Shown piece after piece: positions 17,299-26,170 of a stretch of 64,000 bases of DNA (position 1 is its first letter; the number at the start of each line of letters is the position of its first letter). Origin of the DNA: Spirosoma endophyticum. Its GTDB lineage: Bacteria; Bacteroidota; Bacteroidia; Cytophagales; Spirosomataceae. The stretch spans positions 181,286-245,285 of the forward strand of contig NZ_FOLQ01000009.1 of the NCBI RefSeq assembly GCF_900112365.1. Direction: 5' to 3'. The notes under the pieces are model-generated. The model was given only the letters and a program-made list of their open reading frames with translations. It ran no database searches and was not told the DNA's origin. A program made the position numbers and the translations under genes.

Positions 17299-18372
17299 AT
17301 GAAAATTGCATTAGTTACGGGTTCGGCTGGATTGATAGGTAGCGAAGCGGTTGCCTTCTTTGCTGATAAATTCGATCTTATTATTGGTATTGATAACAAC
17401 ATGCGGCAGTACTTCTTTGGAGCTGATGGCTCAACGGAGTGGAATCGCAATCGACTGGCTGAAACATACAGTAACTATCTGCACCGTCCAGCTGATATTC
17501 GGGAGGTTGGTCAGTTAGAGACTATTTTTCAGGAATTTGGTACCGATATAAAATTAGTCTTGCATACGGCAGCTCAGCCCAGTCATGACTGGGCCGCCCG
17601 CGAGCCATTTACCGATTTCGGCGTCAACGCGGTCGGTACGTTGAACATGCTCGAAATGACCCGGTTGCATTGCCCAGAGGCTGTGTTTATTTTCACGTCG
17701 ACCAACAAAGTTTACGGCGATAATCCCAATTTCCTGCCGCTCATTGAAACCGAAACCCGCTGGGAAATCGATCATAACCATCCCTATTTCGAAAATGGTA
17801 TCGACGAGTTCATGAGCATCGATCATACCAAGCATTCTGTTTTTGGGGCCTCCAAAGTAGCCGCCGATATAATGGTGCAGGAGTACGGTCGTTATTTTGG
17901 TATGAATACTGGGGTCTTCCGGGGTGGTTGCCTGACGGGTCCGAACCACTCAGGAGCACAATTACATGGCTTTCTTTCTTATTTGATGAAGTGCGCCATA
18001 ACGGGCAATCAGTACACTATTTTTGGCTACAAGGGCAAGCAGGTTCGCGATAATATCCATAGCTGGGATTTGGTGAATATGTTCTGGCATTTCTACCAGA
18101 ATCCACGTCCGGGCGAAGTTTATAATGCGGGCGGAGGCCGTTACGCCAACTGTTCGATGCTCGAAGCCATTGCCCTTTGCGAAGAGATTTCGGGTAACAA
18201 AATGAATTACCAGTACTCGGAAACCAATCGTAGTGGCGACCACATCTGGTATATTTCTGATCTGACTAAATTTAAGCAGCACTACCCTGGCTGGGACTGG
18301 ACCTTCGACTTAAAAGAGACGATGAGCCAGATTCACGACAGCATGGCTGCCCGGCTGTTACTTCAAAAATAA
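17299..18372 (+). CDS. NAD-dependent epimerase/dehydratase (CDP-paratose 2-epimerase-like)
   Basis: A 357-residue short-chain dehydrogenase-type nucleotide-sugar enzyme. The Rossmann motif GSAGLIGSEAV begins at residue 9. The active-site segment reads FGASK at 182-186, so the usual catalytic Tyr of YxxxK is Phe while the Lys is kept. SRD/GT-type substrate segments (FRGGCLTGPNHSGAQ, IFGYKGKQVRDNIHS) resemble CDP-paratose/tyvelose epimerase relatives. It probably interconverts a nucleotide-activated sugar for surface glycan synthesis. The following genes are a membrane glycosyltransferase and other glycan genes. A 15-bp perfect hairpin (18379-18436) separates it from them, so it may be transcribed alone. 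Confidence 0.85.
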   Translation: MKIALVTGSAGLIGSEAVAFFADKFDLIIGIDNNMRQYFFGADGSTEWNRNRLAETYSNYLHRPADIREVGQLETIFQEFGTDIKLVLHTAAQPSHDWAAREPFTDFGVNAVGTLNMLEMTRLHCPEAVFIFTSTNKVYGDNPNFLPLIETETRWEIDHNHPYFENGIDEFMSIDHTKHSVFGASKVAADIMVQEYGRYFGMNTGVFRGGCLTGPNHSGAQLHGFLSYLMKCAITGNQYTIFGYKGKQVRDNIHSWDLVNMFWHFYQNPRPGEVYNAGGGRYANCSMLEAIALCEEISGNKMNYQYSETNRSGDHIWYISDLTKFKQHYPGWDWTFDLKETMSQIHDSMAARLLLQK

Positions 18373-18378
18373 CGTCTG

Positions 18379-18436
18379 ATTTTCCTGTAGCCTTCTTTTC
18401 CGGTGATACTCGAAGGAAGTGAGGCTACAGGAAAAT
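18379..18436 (+). terminator. Hairpin after the epimerase gene
   Basis: Perfect 15-bp arms 18379-18393 and 18422-18436 around a 28-nt loop, seven nucleotides after the stop codon. Confidence 0.6.
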
Positions 18437-18527
18437 TATATCTCCATAATTCGTTGATTAACAACGTAGTGAAGAAGTACTCACCTACCATTTCGTTCAA
18501 CACGAGCGTCATTGATTTAAAGTTGCA

Positions 18528-20210
18528 ATGAATTTGTTATTATCTCCCCTGTTCTGGGAAGTAGGAGGCTGGCTCGCTTTTCTGTTTGTGGGAGGTTTAT
18601 GCATGTGGGCTGATTTTGGTCGTAACCTGTCACGTAAGCAGCAGATCGGGCTATTGGCCGTGCTGATCGGTTTGTTATGTTTTAAGCGAGTTCTGGTTCT
18701 TTTCATTAACCGGGAACTCAATCCCGACGAAAGCCAGCTCCTTTCCCAGGCTCTTACACTACGTTATCACCCTGTTTATTGGAAATACGTGGACGGGGCT
18801 ACGATGGGGCCATTAAGTTGTTATTTTGTTTCCTTACCCGGCTTCTTTGGTGTACCCCTCAATTATGTAGTTATTCGCTGGCTCGCTTTTGGGTGTACGC
18901 TACTAAGTGTAACAGGTGGGTATTTCGCTATCGAAAACTTCTTCGGCCCACGGGCGGCCCGCCTGGCGATTTTTCCAGCCATTGCCTTTCTGGCCTTTAC
19001 AACGCATCTGGATTTTCTGCATGCTACCAATGAACACCTCTCGCTGGCCCTGATTGGGCTGGCCATCTGGCAGTATTCCCGGTTATACAAGCAGCGAGCT
19101 TTTGACTCAGTTACTGGTTTATTCTTATTAGGGTTTGTCAGTAGCCTGGTTCCGTTTGCCAAATTGCAGGGTACGCCTACAGCGCTCATTATTGTGAGCG
19201 CTGCGTTCATTGGATTGATCCGGCAATTCCCAACCTTAACACCTTTCCGTTTCTGGCGGGCGTTGGGTGGCCTGTTGATCGGTGGATTGCTGTTCCCTGT
19301 CTTAGTTGTCGCTTTGACCTTGTTTTTTGGCGTGTTTGGCGACTTCATTCATTTCTATATTCAAAGTAATCTGGCCTATAGTGCCGGTGCCGGTTTCCTG
19401 GTTTTTCTTGCTCATTTTCCTGTTTTCGTTAGCCGTACCAGCGATTTTGTTCTTTTCTTATTACCTACTCTAGCCCTGATTATTGCCTGGGTTCTCTTTT
19501 CCCGTAAAGGAAATGGCAAAAGCGACGTATTGTTTTTCAGTGTGGCCGTGCTGGTCTCAAGTGCTTATGCCGTCATCAAACCAGGCAATGAGTTTACCCA
19601 TTACCTGCTCTATTTAGTTATTCCGGTTTGTTTGCTGAATGCTTGGTTCCTCGATACGTTTCGCAAGCCGGTTCATACCGTTTTTTGGGTAGCTGCAATT
19701 CTGATTTCGGTTGGTACAAATGCGATGATGGAGGGAGATAAGCCGTCGAATAAATACCGTCAGATTCCCTTCGCACTACGTCATTTTTACGTATCACCAA
19801 CAGCACAGGAAGTACTCAAACTGGCCAAACCGGGTGAAGATCTGGTAGTATGGGGGTGGGCGCCTAATTTTAATGTTGAAACGCAGATGCCGCAGGGTGT
19901 TTGCGACAATCATACAATTCGTGAGGTCATGGGGAGCGACCAGGAAGTGCACCGTGCTCGTTATATGCGAAACATTCAGGCGTCTCGACCACCTGTTTTT
20001 CTGGATGCCGTTGGGCCTCATTCAACCTGGCTTAATGACCGGGCCAGGTATGGCTATGAGACGTTTCCCGAGCTTAAACGCTTTATCGACACGAATTACC
20101 GCTACGTTGGTGAGATTGATCAAACGCGTGTTTATGCACGTAACGATCGGTATAAACAGCCAACCTTAACAACTACATCAAATGTGGACAAAACACGGAT
20201 TAATCTATAA
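18528..20210 (+). CDS. Integral-membrane glycosyltransferase-like protein (GT39/ArnT-like)
   Basis: A 560-residue polytopic membrane protein with about 11-12 hydrophobic segments across residues 1-400 and a soluble C-terminal part. The loop NRELNPDESQ after the second helix carries the acidic DE pair typical of GT-C fold, lipid-linked-sugar glycosyltransferases such as the ArnT/PMT families. It presumably transfers a sugar from a polyprenyl-phosphate donor at the periplasmic face. The acceptor is unknown. It overlaps the next gene by 29 nt, which argues for joint expression with the beta-propeller protein. The start at 18528 gives a complete first helix. Confidence 0.75.
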   Translation: MNLLLSPLFWEVGGWLAFLFVGGLCMWADFGRNLSRKQQIGLLAVLIGLLCFKRVLVLFINRELNPDESQLLSQALTLRYHPVYWKYVDGATMGPLSCYFVSLPGFFGVPLNYVVIRWLAFGCTLLSVTGGYFAIENFFGPRAARLAIFPAIAFLAFTTHLDFLHATNEHLSLALIGLAIWQYSRLYKQRAFDSVTGLFLLGFVSSLVPFAKLQGTPTALIIVSAAFIGLIRQFPTLTPFRFWRALGGLLIGGLLFPVLVVALTLFFGVFGDFIHFYIQSNLAYSAGAGFLVFLAHFPVFVSRTSDFVLFLLPTLALIIAWVLFSRKGNGKSDVLFFSVAVLVSSAYAVIKPGNEFTHYLLYLVIPVCLLNAWFLDTFRKPVHTVFWVAAILISVGTNAMMEGDKPSNKYRQIPFALRHFYVSPTAQEVLKLAKPGEDLVVWGWAPNFNVETQMPQGVCDNHTIREVMGSDQEVHRARYMRNIQASRPPVFLDAVGPHSTWLNDRARYGYETFPELKRFIDTNYRYVGEIDQTRVYARNDRYKQPTLTTTSNVDKTRINL

Positions 20211-21150
20211 GCCAGATGGCTCACAAGCCTTCAGCCGCACACACGCACAAGTGCCATTTGGCTATCCAATGGGCGATAAACTGCGCGTCTATTTCTCCAC
20301 GCGCGATGAGGCTATTTCATCCGCTGTTTCTTTTGTCGAACTTAATCCCGACAACTTATCCGAGGTAACCTACATACATGACAAAGCCTGTCTGAGCAAA
20401 GGGGCGGTGGGTATGTTCGATGAAACAGGAACCATGCCATCGTGGTTTTTACCGGTAGGCGATGAAATCTGGCTGTATTACACAGGTTGGAATAAAAGCG
20501 AAACGGCCAGTTACCGGTTAGGTATTGGGCTGGCCATCAGCCGGGATGGTGGGCTGACCTTTGAGCGTAAATATGATGGCCCTTTGCTTGATCGCTCTAT
20601 TTACGATCAGGTCTGGATTGCTCAGCCGTGTGTGATGCGGGAAGAAAAAGCGGATGGGTCGATCTGGTGGCGGATGTGGTACTTGTCCTGCACAAAAATC
20701 GAAGTGATCAACGGTCATCCTGAACCTTTTTATGACGTAAAATATGCTGAATCGGAAGATGGCATTAAATGGGAACGTACGGGTCATGTTTGCGTAGGCT
20801 ACGATGAATTTACGGATGCGATCGGTCGGCCGACGGTTTATAAGGATGGCGATTTATACAAAATGTATTTCTCTTATCGAAACGCAACCAACTACCGCAC
20901 TGACGTACAACGTAGTTATCGCATTGGATACGCTGAGTCGAAAGATGGTATTACCTGGGAACGGAAAGATGAACTGGCAGGCATCGAACGATCGGCTGAA
21001 GGCTGGGATTCACTAATGATGGATTACTGTCACATTTTCCCCCACCAGGATCAGTGGGTGATGTTTTATAATGGGAATGGCTTCGGTGCATCGGGGTTTG
21101 GTTATGCAACACAACCGGTAGCTGATCAAAGTCAGTCTTACGTTGAGTAA
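20182..21150 (+). CDS. Glycosidase-like five-bladed beta-propeller protein
   Basis: A 322-residue protein without signal peptide. Repeated propeller phrases SRDGGLTFER, AESEDGIKWERTG and AESKDGITWERKD (spaced roughly 95 and 60 residues) show the blade pattern of the GH43/GH32/GH130-related five-bladed fold. The first two blades contain the Asp/Glu-rich loops where such enzymes hold catalytic residues, but I cannot name them with confidence. It starts inside the end of the membrane glycosyltransferase gene (29-nt overlap), so the pair is translationally linked. Homologous proteins are frequent in O-antigen and exopolysaccharide loci of Bacteroidota, where their reaction is unproven. Confidence 0.7.
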   Translation: MWTKHGLIYKPDGSQAFSRTHAQVPFGYPMGDKLRVYFSTRDEAISSAVSFVELNPDNLSEVTYIHDKACLSKGAVGMFDETGTMPSWFLPVGDEIWLYYTGWNKSETASYRLGIGLAISRDGGLTFERKYDGPLLDRSIYDQVWIAQPCVMREEKADGSIWWRMWYLSCTKIEVINGHPEPFYDVKYAESEDGIKWERTGHVCVGYDEFTDAIGRPTVYKDGDLYKMYFSYRNATNYRTDVQRSYRIGYAESKDGITWERKDELAGIERSAEGWDSLMMDYCHIFPHQDQWVMFYNGNGFGASGFGYATQPVADQSQSYVE

Positions 21151-21222
21151 AATCAGTTTCAGGACGTTTGCATTTTACGTGTGCAGCCTCCTATTTTGTA
21201 CTAAATCAGTAAGCGAAAAACT

Positions 21223-22047
21223 ATGAAAGAAGTAGCAAAATACCTGATAAAAGTTGACGCTGAATTCAAGGATGGTCGGATTGTTCCCGAGATTCCCTAC
21301 GAAGAAGTGATGCGGCTGGTGAATGAGCCAAACATAGTTCTTATTAAAACGGGCATTCCCGAGAATACGCTCCGGACCATAATTGACACAACGCGTGCCT
21401 GGGCGGCAGAAACTCCGCTGGCCGAAGGACCCGATACGTTCGATAATAATCAGCATAAGCAGCGGTTGCACATTGCCAAAATTCAGAAAGCACCGCAGTT
21501 GTTTCACGATCATACATTCGACGCCATGTTGGATCTTGATGAGCCGATGAAGCAAACGTTCCTGAGCGTTTTTGACCCGATGCGGCAGTTTTGGAACAGC
21601 CTGACGGGTAATAATGAGGAATATGGTATTCGCAAAGGCGAGCCCTATTTCCATCCACAGGTGACCCATTATCCATTGGGCGGCAGCTTCTTCGGTCGGC
21701 ACTGGCATCCGCTTAATCCACAGAAAGTAGGGATGATTCTGGCACTGAATCAGTACGGTAAAGACTATCATTCCGGCGGAACAGGATACGTTATTAACGA
21801 TCATATTGTTGAGACAGAAGGTTTCCAGGATATTGGCGATATGACCCTGTTCCGGTATGACCTGCCGCACTGGGTAAGTCCGTCAAGTTTTGCGGACCGT
21901 TTCAGCTGGGAAGATCCCGCCGGACGGTGGGTGGCTATCCTGCCTTTCTACAATCCGTGGGGAACACCTGCAGATAAAGATGAGCCCCAGGGATGGAAAA
22001 CTCAGATTCAAGCAGCTAAAAACACACCATCGGAGGCCGCCGTTTAA
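21223..22047 (+). CDS. 2-oxoglutarate/Fe(II) dioxygenase-like protein
   Basis: A 274-residue soluble protein of uncertain family. The core HYPLGGSFFGRHWHP (His149, His160, His162), the strand ILALNQYGKD, then HSGGTGYVI, and finally LPHWVSP (His216) followed by GRWVAILPF form a pattern like a double-stranded beta-helix. Two iron-binding His residues and a late Arg that could hold 2-oxoglutarate are present. The exact HxD/E...H set is not clear-cut, so the assignment is tentative. It follows the propeller gene by 72 nt on the same strand. In a glycan cluster it could hydroxylate a sugar or lipid precursor. An alternative is a non-enzymatic cupin. Confidence 0.5.
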   Translation: MKEVAKYLIKVDAEFKDGRIVPEIPYEEVMRLVNEPNIVLIKTGIPENTLRTIIDTTRAWAAETPLAEGPDTFDNNQHKQRLHIAKIQKAPQLFHDHTFDAMLDLDEPMKQTFLSVFDPMRQFWNSLTGNNEEYGIRKGEPYFHPQVTHYPLGGSFFGRHWHPLNPQKVGMILALNQYGKDYHSGGTGYVINDHIVETEGFQDIGDMTLFRYDLPHWVSPSSFADRFSWEDPAGRWVAILPFYNPWGTPADKDEPQGWKTQIQAAKNTPSEAAV

Positions 22048-22094
22048 TCAGGAACTACTACCCAATGAATGAACCAGAATGTACTTCTGGTTAC

Positions 22095-22102
22095 TATCTT
22101 TG
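22095..22102 (+). promoter_or_regulatory. Candidate -7 box upstream of the GT2 gene
   Basis: TATCTTTG is a perfect TAnnTTTG match. It is preceded by the palindrome AACCAGAA-TGTAC-TTCTGGTT (22072-22092), which could be an operator or the end of the previous transcript. Confidence 0.45.
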
Positions 22103-22116
22103 TAATGCTAACTAAA

Positions 22117-22166
22117 GAACCCGGTCTTCACGCCCGATACGTAGCGTTTAGACCGGGTTCGTTTTT
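22117..22166 (+). terminator. Intrinsic terminator 6 nt before a start codon (possible attenuator)
   Basis: Perfect 11-bp arms 22117-22127 and 22150-22160 are followed by GTTTTT. The GT2 start codon is at 22172 and a promoter-like box lies upstream of the hairpin. It therefore either ends the upstream transcript or attenuates the downstream one. Confidence 0.65.
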
Positions 22167-22171
22167 CGCGT

Positions 22172-23128
22172 ATGATTAAAGTCAGTGTCCTGATTATTAC
22201 CTACAATCAAAAAAAATTCATCCGTAAGGCTATCGATAGCGCACTTGCGCAGAAAACTACGTTTCCGATCGAAATCCTCGTCGGCGATGATTTTTCGAGT
22301 GATGGCACACGGGAGATTATTCAGGAATACGAAAGGGCACATCCTGGGTTGGTGATAGGGGTGCTACATCCGCGCAATATGGGTAAAAATGGAGGCATCA
22401 ACTTTCTGGATACGCTGAAACTCGCCAAGGGTGAATATTATGCGCTGATGGATGGGGACGACTATTGGACCGATCCGCTCAAATTGCAAAAACAGGCTGA
22501 TTTCCTGGACGCTCATCCGGATTATTCGACGGTTTTCAATAACGCGCTCATTACGTATGAAGACGGGGCGCCTTCGCACCTGCTCAATGGGCCGGATATG
22601 AAGCCATTTTATACGGTTGACGATCTCATTGGCGAAAGTGAAATCTGGTTCATGGCTACGTCGAGCACCATGTATCGCAATAACATTAAGGAGTATCCAA
22701 CCTGGTTTCGGGAGTCGTCGAGTGGCGATATTCCCCGGCTGATTTTAAAGGCTAAACTTGGTAAGATTGGTTATATACCGGACGTCATGTCGGTTTATCG
22801 GAAGAATCGAGCGGGTGCTAGTTTCCACGATAACGAGCGCGATGAAACGTTCCTGCGTAATCGAATCCAGATGTATCGTGATATTAATCGGGAACTGGAT
22901 TATCGCTATGATTCCATTTTGCGCCGAAATATCGCCCGTTATTACCGAATGATGCTCGACGCCAAGCAATATGAAGGAAGTTACTTTCGACGTGCCCGAC
23001 TGGCTCTCAAATACATTTACCTGGGTAAACCTGATTGGGAAAAGACGAAAGATGTCATTCGTGATTATATTGTGCCGGAGCCAATCTCAAAACTTTATAG
23101 TTCACTTCGACTTTTACCACATCGGTAA
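22172..23128 (+). CDS. Family 2 glycosyltransferase
   Basis: A 318-residue GT-A fold enzyme. The nucleotide-binding start VLIITYNQKKFIRKAID, the first Asp motif LVGDDFSSDGT, and the metal-binding MDGDDYW around residue 92-98 are characteristic of GT2. The C-terminal part is helical and basic and has no membrane segments, so the protein probably acts at the cytoplasmic face of the membrane on a polyprenyl-linked acceptor. It is 124 nt after the dioxygenase-like gene, behind its own promoter-like box and a terminator-like hairpin. Donor sugar and acceptor cannot be inferred from sequence. Confidence 0.88.
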   Translation: MIKVSVLIITYNQKKFIRKAIDSALAQKTTFPIEILVGDDFSSDGTREIIQEYERAHPGLVIGVLHPRNMGKNGGINFLDTLKLAKGEYYALMDGDDYWTDPLKLQKQADFLDAHPDYSTVFNNALITYEDGAPSHLLNGPDMKPFYTVDDLIGESEIWFMATSSTMYRNNIKEYPTWFRESSSGDIPRLILKAKLGKIGYIPDVMSVYRKNRAGASFHDNERDETFLRNRIQMYRDINRELDYRYDSILRRNIARYYRMMLDAKQYEGSYFRRARLALKYIYLGKPDWEKTKDVIRDYIVPEPISKLYSSLRLLPHR

Positions 23129-23196
23129 AACATATGTACAGTTAGCTAATTGATAGATATTCTTTTATTGCTGTGTAAATTATCCGCATACTATAT

Positions 23197-23967
23197 ATGA
23201 AATTGAGTGTTGTCATACCCGCTTATAACGAGGAAGAGTCTTTGCCGCCAACGCTACGTTCCCTGTATCAAACATTGGCTAAGCATGGGATTCCTCACGA
23301 AATTTTTGTGACGAATGACAACTCAAAAGATAATACGCTGAAGGTATTGCAGAATTTGGCTGCTACGGAAATTCCAACATTGGTGTATCATACCAATCCG
23401 GGTCCTAATGGCTTTGGTTATGCTGTCCGGTATGGTCTGGAGCGATTTTCGGGCGATTGCGTAGCTGTCTTTATGGCTGACTTATCTGACGACCCTGAAG
23501 ATTTGGTAAAATATTACAATAAAATGCTGGAAACCGATGTCGACGCCGTATTCGGCTCGCGTTGGGAGAAAGAGGGCAAAGTAATTGACTATCCACCGCT
23601 CAAAAAATTCATCAACCGTATTGCCAACTTCATTGTCCGCCTGGTAATGGGCATTAAATATAACGATACAACAAATGCCTTCAAACTCTATAAACGGGAG
23701 ACAATCGAAGGTATAAAACCGTTTTTATCACCACACTTTAACCTGACGGTCGAACTACCGCTGAAGTCGATTGTACGCGGTTACAGTTATGCCGTGGTAC
23801 CAAATAGTTGGACGAATCGTAAATACGGGGAATCAAAGCTGAAAATTAAGGAAATGGGCAGCCGGTACTTTTTTATCCTGATGTACTGCCTGATTGAAAA
23901 GTATTTCTCACAGGGAGATTTTCGCAAAAAGTCGGCCACATCGGCACCACAGTCGGTGAGTCGGTAA
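23197..23967 (+). CDS. Family 2 glycosyltransferase, dolichol-phosphate mannose synthase-like
   Basis: A 256-residue GT2 enzyme of the DPM1/polyprenyl-phosphate transferase type. It begins SVVIPAYNEEESLPP, has FVTNDNSKDNT, the acceptor-side MADLSDDPED near residue 92, and NAFKLYKRE, an arrangement typical of enzymes that charge polyprenyl phosphate with a hexose. Classical DPM1-like proteins have DLDAD/DADLQ at this site; here ADLSDDP fills it. No C-terminal membrane helices of the GtrB type are seen. Such a product is a likely donor for the GT-C membrane transferase at 18.5-20.2 kb, which is an inference from co-location. The next gene begins 10 nt downstream. Confidence 0.85.
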   Translation: MKLSVVIPAYNEEESLPPTLRSLYQTLAKHGIPHEIFVTNDNSKDNTLKVLQNLAATEIPTLVYHTNPGPNGFGYAVRYGLERFSGDCVAVFMADLSDDPEDLVKYYNKMLETDVDAVFGSRWEKEGKVIDYPPLKKFINRIANFIVRLVMGIKYNDTTNAFKLYKRETIEGIKPFLSPHFNLTVELPLKSIVRGYSYAVVPNSWTNRKYGESKLKIKEMGSRYFFILMYCLIEKYFSQGDFRKKSATSAPQSVSR

Positions 23968-23977
23968 TCCGCCAGCT

Positions 23978-24943
23978 ATGCCGCTGATTCATTCTGCCTA
24001 TCCTGGCCCTCCTGCCTATCAATATAATGGTCATATGCAGACCGTTTTTCCTAGTCTTACACGAAAGGTTTCAGGCGTAACCTACGAGCGTGAACGTCTT
24101 GTCCTGGCCGATGGTGATTTTGTTGACCTGGACTGGATTGAGACCGGGTATGACCGGTTGGTTATATTGACGCATGGTCTCGAAGGCGATAGCAATCGAC
24201 AATACATTCGCGGAACGGCCAAGCTTTTCGCTCAGCATCATTACGACGTATTGGCTTGGAACTGCCGTTCGTGCAGTGGTGAAATGAACCAGGCGTTTCG
24301 GCTCTACAATCATGGTGAAATTGGGGATCTAAATGAAGTAATTCACCATGCCCTGCGTACAAAACAATACCGTGAGATAGTACTTATTGGTTATAGTATG
24401 GGAGGGAACATTACGCTGAAATACCTTGGCGTACATGGAAATCAACTGCCTGATGCCATCAAGCGAGGTGTTGCCGTTTCGTCACCGACAGATTTGGAGG
24501 CCAGCGCCGTACTTCTCGACCGCCCATCGAATCGCTTCTACCGAAATCGGTTCATGAAAAAGTTACTCGTCAAATTGAACCAGAAGGCCGACCGTTTTCC
24601 CGGACGATTAGATATGAGTAAACTGGAGAAAGTAAAACGCTGGCGGGATTTCGATGAATTTTTTTCGGCTCCGGTTAACAATTATCATAGTGCCGACGAT
24701 TTTTACAGGCAGGCATCTGCCGTTAATTTTATGGCTGGTATTACGGTGCCGACTTTGTTGCTGAATGCCCAAAATGATCCACTTCTATCACCTGAATGCT
24801 CACCGGACTGGCTGGCTGAAACGCATCGCTACATTTTCCTGGAAACGCCCCCAACAGGCGGCCATGTTGGCTTTCAGGTAGTTCGTGATCCGCATACGTA
24901 TGCTGAACGGCGATCCCTGGCGTTTGTTCAGGGTTTAGTTTAA
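23978..24943 (+). CDS. YheT-family alpha/beta hydrolase
   Basis: A 321-residue cytosolic alpha/beta-hydrolase of the YheT/ABHD1-3 family. The oxyanion/entry motif LTHGLEGDSNRQYIRG, the nucleophile elbow GYSMGGNITLKYLG (Ser near residue 141), the acid region LLNAQNDPLLSPEC and the catalytic His in GGHVGF are all visible, so the triad seems complete. The length is typical. The natural substrate of bacterial YheT proteins is not established; esterase activity is assumed. The gene is 10 nt after the GT2 gene and likely shares its transcript. It is the last gene before a strand switch. Confidence 0.9.
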   Translation: MPLIHSAYPGPPAYQYNGHMQTVFPSLTRKVSGVTYERERLVLADGDFVDLDWIETGYDRLVILTHGLEGDSNRQYIRGTAKLFAQHHYDVLAWNCRSCSGEMNQAFRLYNHGEIGDLNEVIHHALRTKQYREIVLIGYSMGGNITLKYLGVHGNQLPDAIKRGVAVSSPTDLEASAVLLDRPSNRFYRNRFMKKLLVKLNQKADRFPGRLDMSKLEKVKRWRDFDEFFSAPVNNYHSADDFYRQASAVNFMAGITVPTLLLNAQNDPLLSPECSPDWLAETHRYIFLETPPTGGHVGFQVVRDPHTYAERRSLAFVQGLV

Positions 24944-25018
24944 TTCAATATTGGCGATACAGCTACTTTATCATGTTGTTTAGGCAACGGAGCAGTTGGT
25001 AGCGGAGTAGATGACAGC

Positions 25019-25897
25019 TTAGGAGCTTACTATCCTTATTAATTCGTCGATTTGGTTGATGATCCTAACATTCTCTGGTGTCATGATATCTTGCCCAACT
25101 ACCTGATAGCCAGTTAGAAGGACTTGTGAATTAGGAAACGTCTGGGCCAGTCGATTCACAAAAGGCTGAACTTCGTGATTAGTGGGAACTGAGGTTAGCG
25201 CCGTAAAAATATAGTCGGGTTGGTAGAGCTTATATACAAAGATTAATTCGTTGAATGGCATGCTCTGCCCTAGATAAATAACTTTGTTTGCACGGCTCCT
25301 TATTAAGTAGTTGGCGAAAAGAAGGCTGATCTCGTGAAATTCGCCTTCGGGTAGGAATAACATGTAGGTTTTACCCGTTGGTGGTAGCTTACTCATCTGA
25401 CCATCAATGGCTACAATAAGCTTTTGCCGAATTAGATTTGTTATGAAATGCTCTTGTGCCGGGCCTATTGATCCTGTAATCCACAGTGTACCAATACGGC
25501 TCAGGAAAGGATAAACGATATGAATCATCGTATTCTCGAAACCGAATTGCAGGCTATTCGTACTGATTATTTTCTCGAAACGCTCCTCATCCAGATCAAT
25601 CATGGATAGGGTTAGCGCCTGGATCTGATCAGGGTAGTTGAGTTGGCGGGCTGAAATTTTAAGCACTTCAAGGTGCATATCCTCCATCGACATTTTCGAA
25701 ATTTCCGAAATCTTGTAGCCATGGTCCTTCAGCAATGAAATATTCAGGACCAGCTTAAGATCCTGGTCATCGTAGGTCCGAATATTTGTATTTGTACGTT
25801 GCGGAGCAATGATATTATAGCGTTGTTCCCAGATGCGCAGTGTATGGGCTTTAATGCCCGAAAGCTGCTCCAAATCTTTGATAGAGTAACTACTCAT
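25019..25897 (-). CDS. MerR-family regulator with cobalamin-binding domain (CarH/LitR-like)
   Basis: A 292-residue transcription regulator. The N-terminal MerR helix-turn-helix (SIKDLEQLSG...HTLRIWEQRY) occupies residues 4-70, a helical B12-cap domain follows, then a Rossmann-type B12 domain (about 175-292). Two signatures of AdoCbl photoreceptors are present: W139 then EH at 149-150 (the Wx9EH shield motif) and EFHEIS at 186-191, whose His188 would be the lower axial ligand (ExHxxG with Ser for Gly). It probably represses in the dark and is released by light. No carotenoid or photolyase genes are adjacent, so its targets lie elsewhere. Confidence 0.88.
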   Translation of the reverse strand: MSSYSIKDLEQLSGIKAHTLRIWEQRYNIIAPQRTNTNIRTYDDQDLKLVLNISLLKDHGYKISEISKMSMEDMHLEVLKISARQLNYPDQIQALTLSMIDLDEERFEKIISTNSLQFGFENTMIHIVYPFLSRIGTLWITGSIGPAQEHFITNLIRQKLIVAIDGQMSKLPPTGKTYMLFLPEGEFHEISLLFANYLIRSRANKVIYLGQSMPFNELIFVYKLYQPDYIFTALTSVPTNHEVQPFVNRLAQTFPNSQVLLTGYQVVGQDIMTPENVRIINQIDELIRIVSS

Positions 25898-26139
25898 GGA
25901 AAACGGTTGATAGACTAACTACTGAAAAGAAGGTAATCAGATAAAACGGGGTTGATATAAACGGTAGTTTTCAGAAGCCACTCTGTCTTTCATCACCCTA
26001 TGTTACGCCTATTAACCCTATTGCTTTTGTTTTGTTTAATCTTTTCTGTAAAATCATAAACAAAATAAATACTATTAACACCTATACTACTAGGAGAAGC
26101 AGCTATGAAAGGATAAGAAAAGAATGTAGATGTAAACAA
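25898..26139. other. Upstream region of the MerR/B12 regulator
   Basis: AT-rich spacer of about 240 nt. I see no reading frame or RNA gene in it; it presumably holds the promoter and any autoregulatory site of the minus-strand regulator gene. Confidence 0.4.
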
Positions 26140-26166
26140 AAAAAGTCCTGATTATCAGGACTTTTT
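26140..26166. terminator. Terminator of tRNA-His
   Basis: Perfect 12-bp arms (26140-26151, 26155-26166) with A-rich and T-rich flanks and a 3-nt loop, four nucleotides after the tRNA 3' end on the minus strand; symmetrical, so usable in both directions. Confidence 0.85.
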
Positions 26167-26170
26167 GAAG

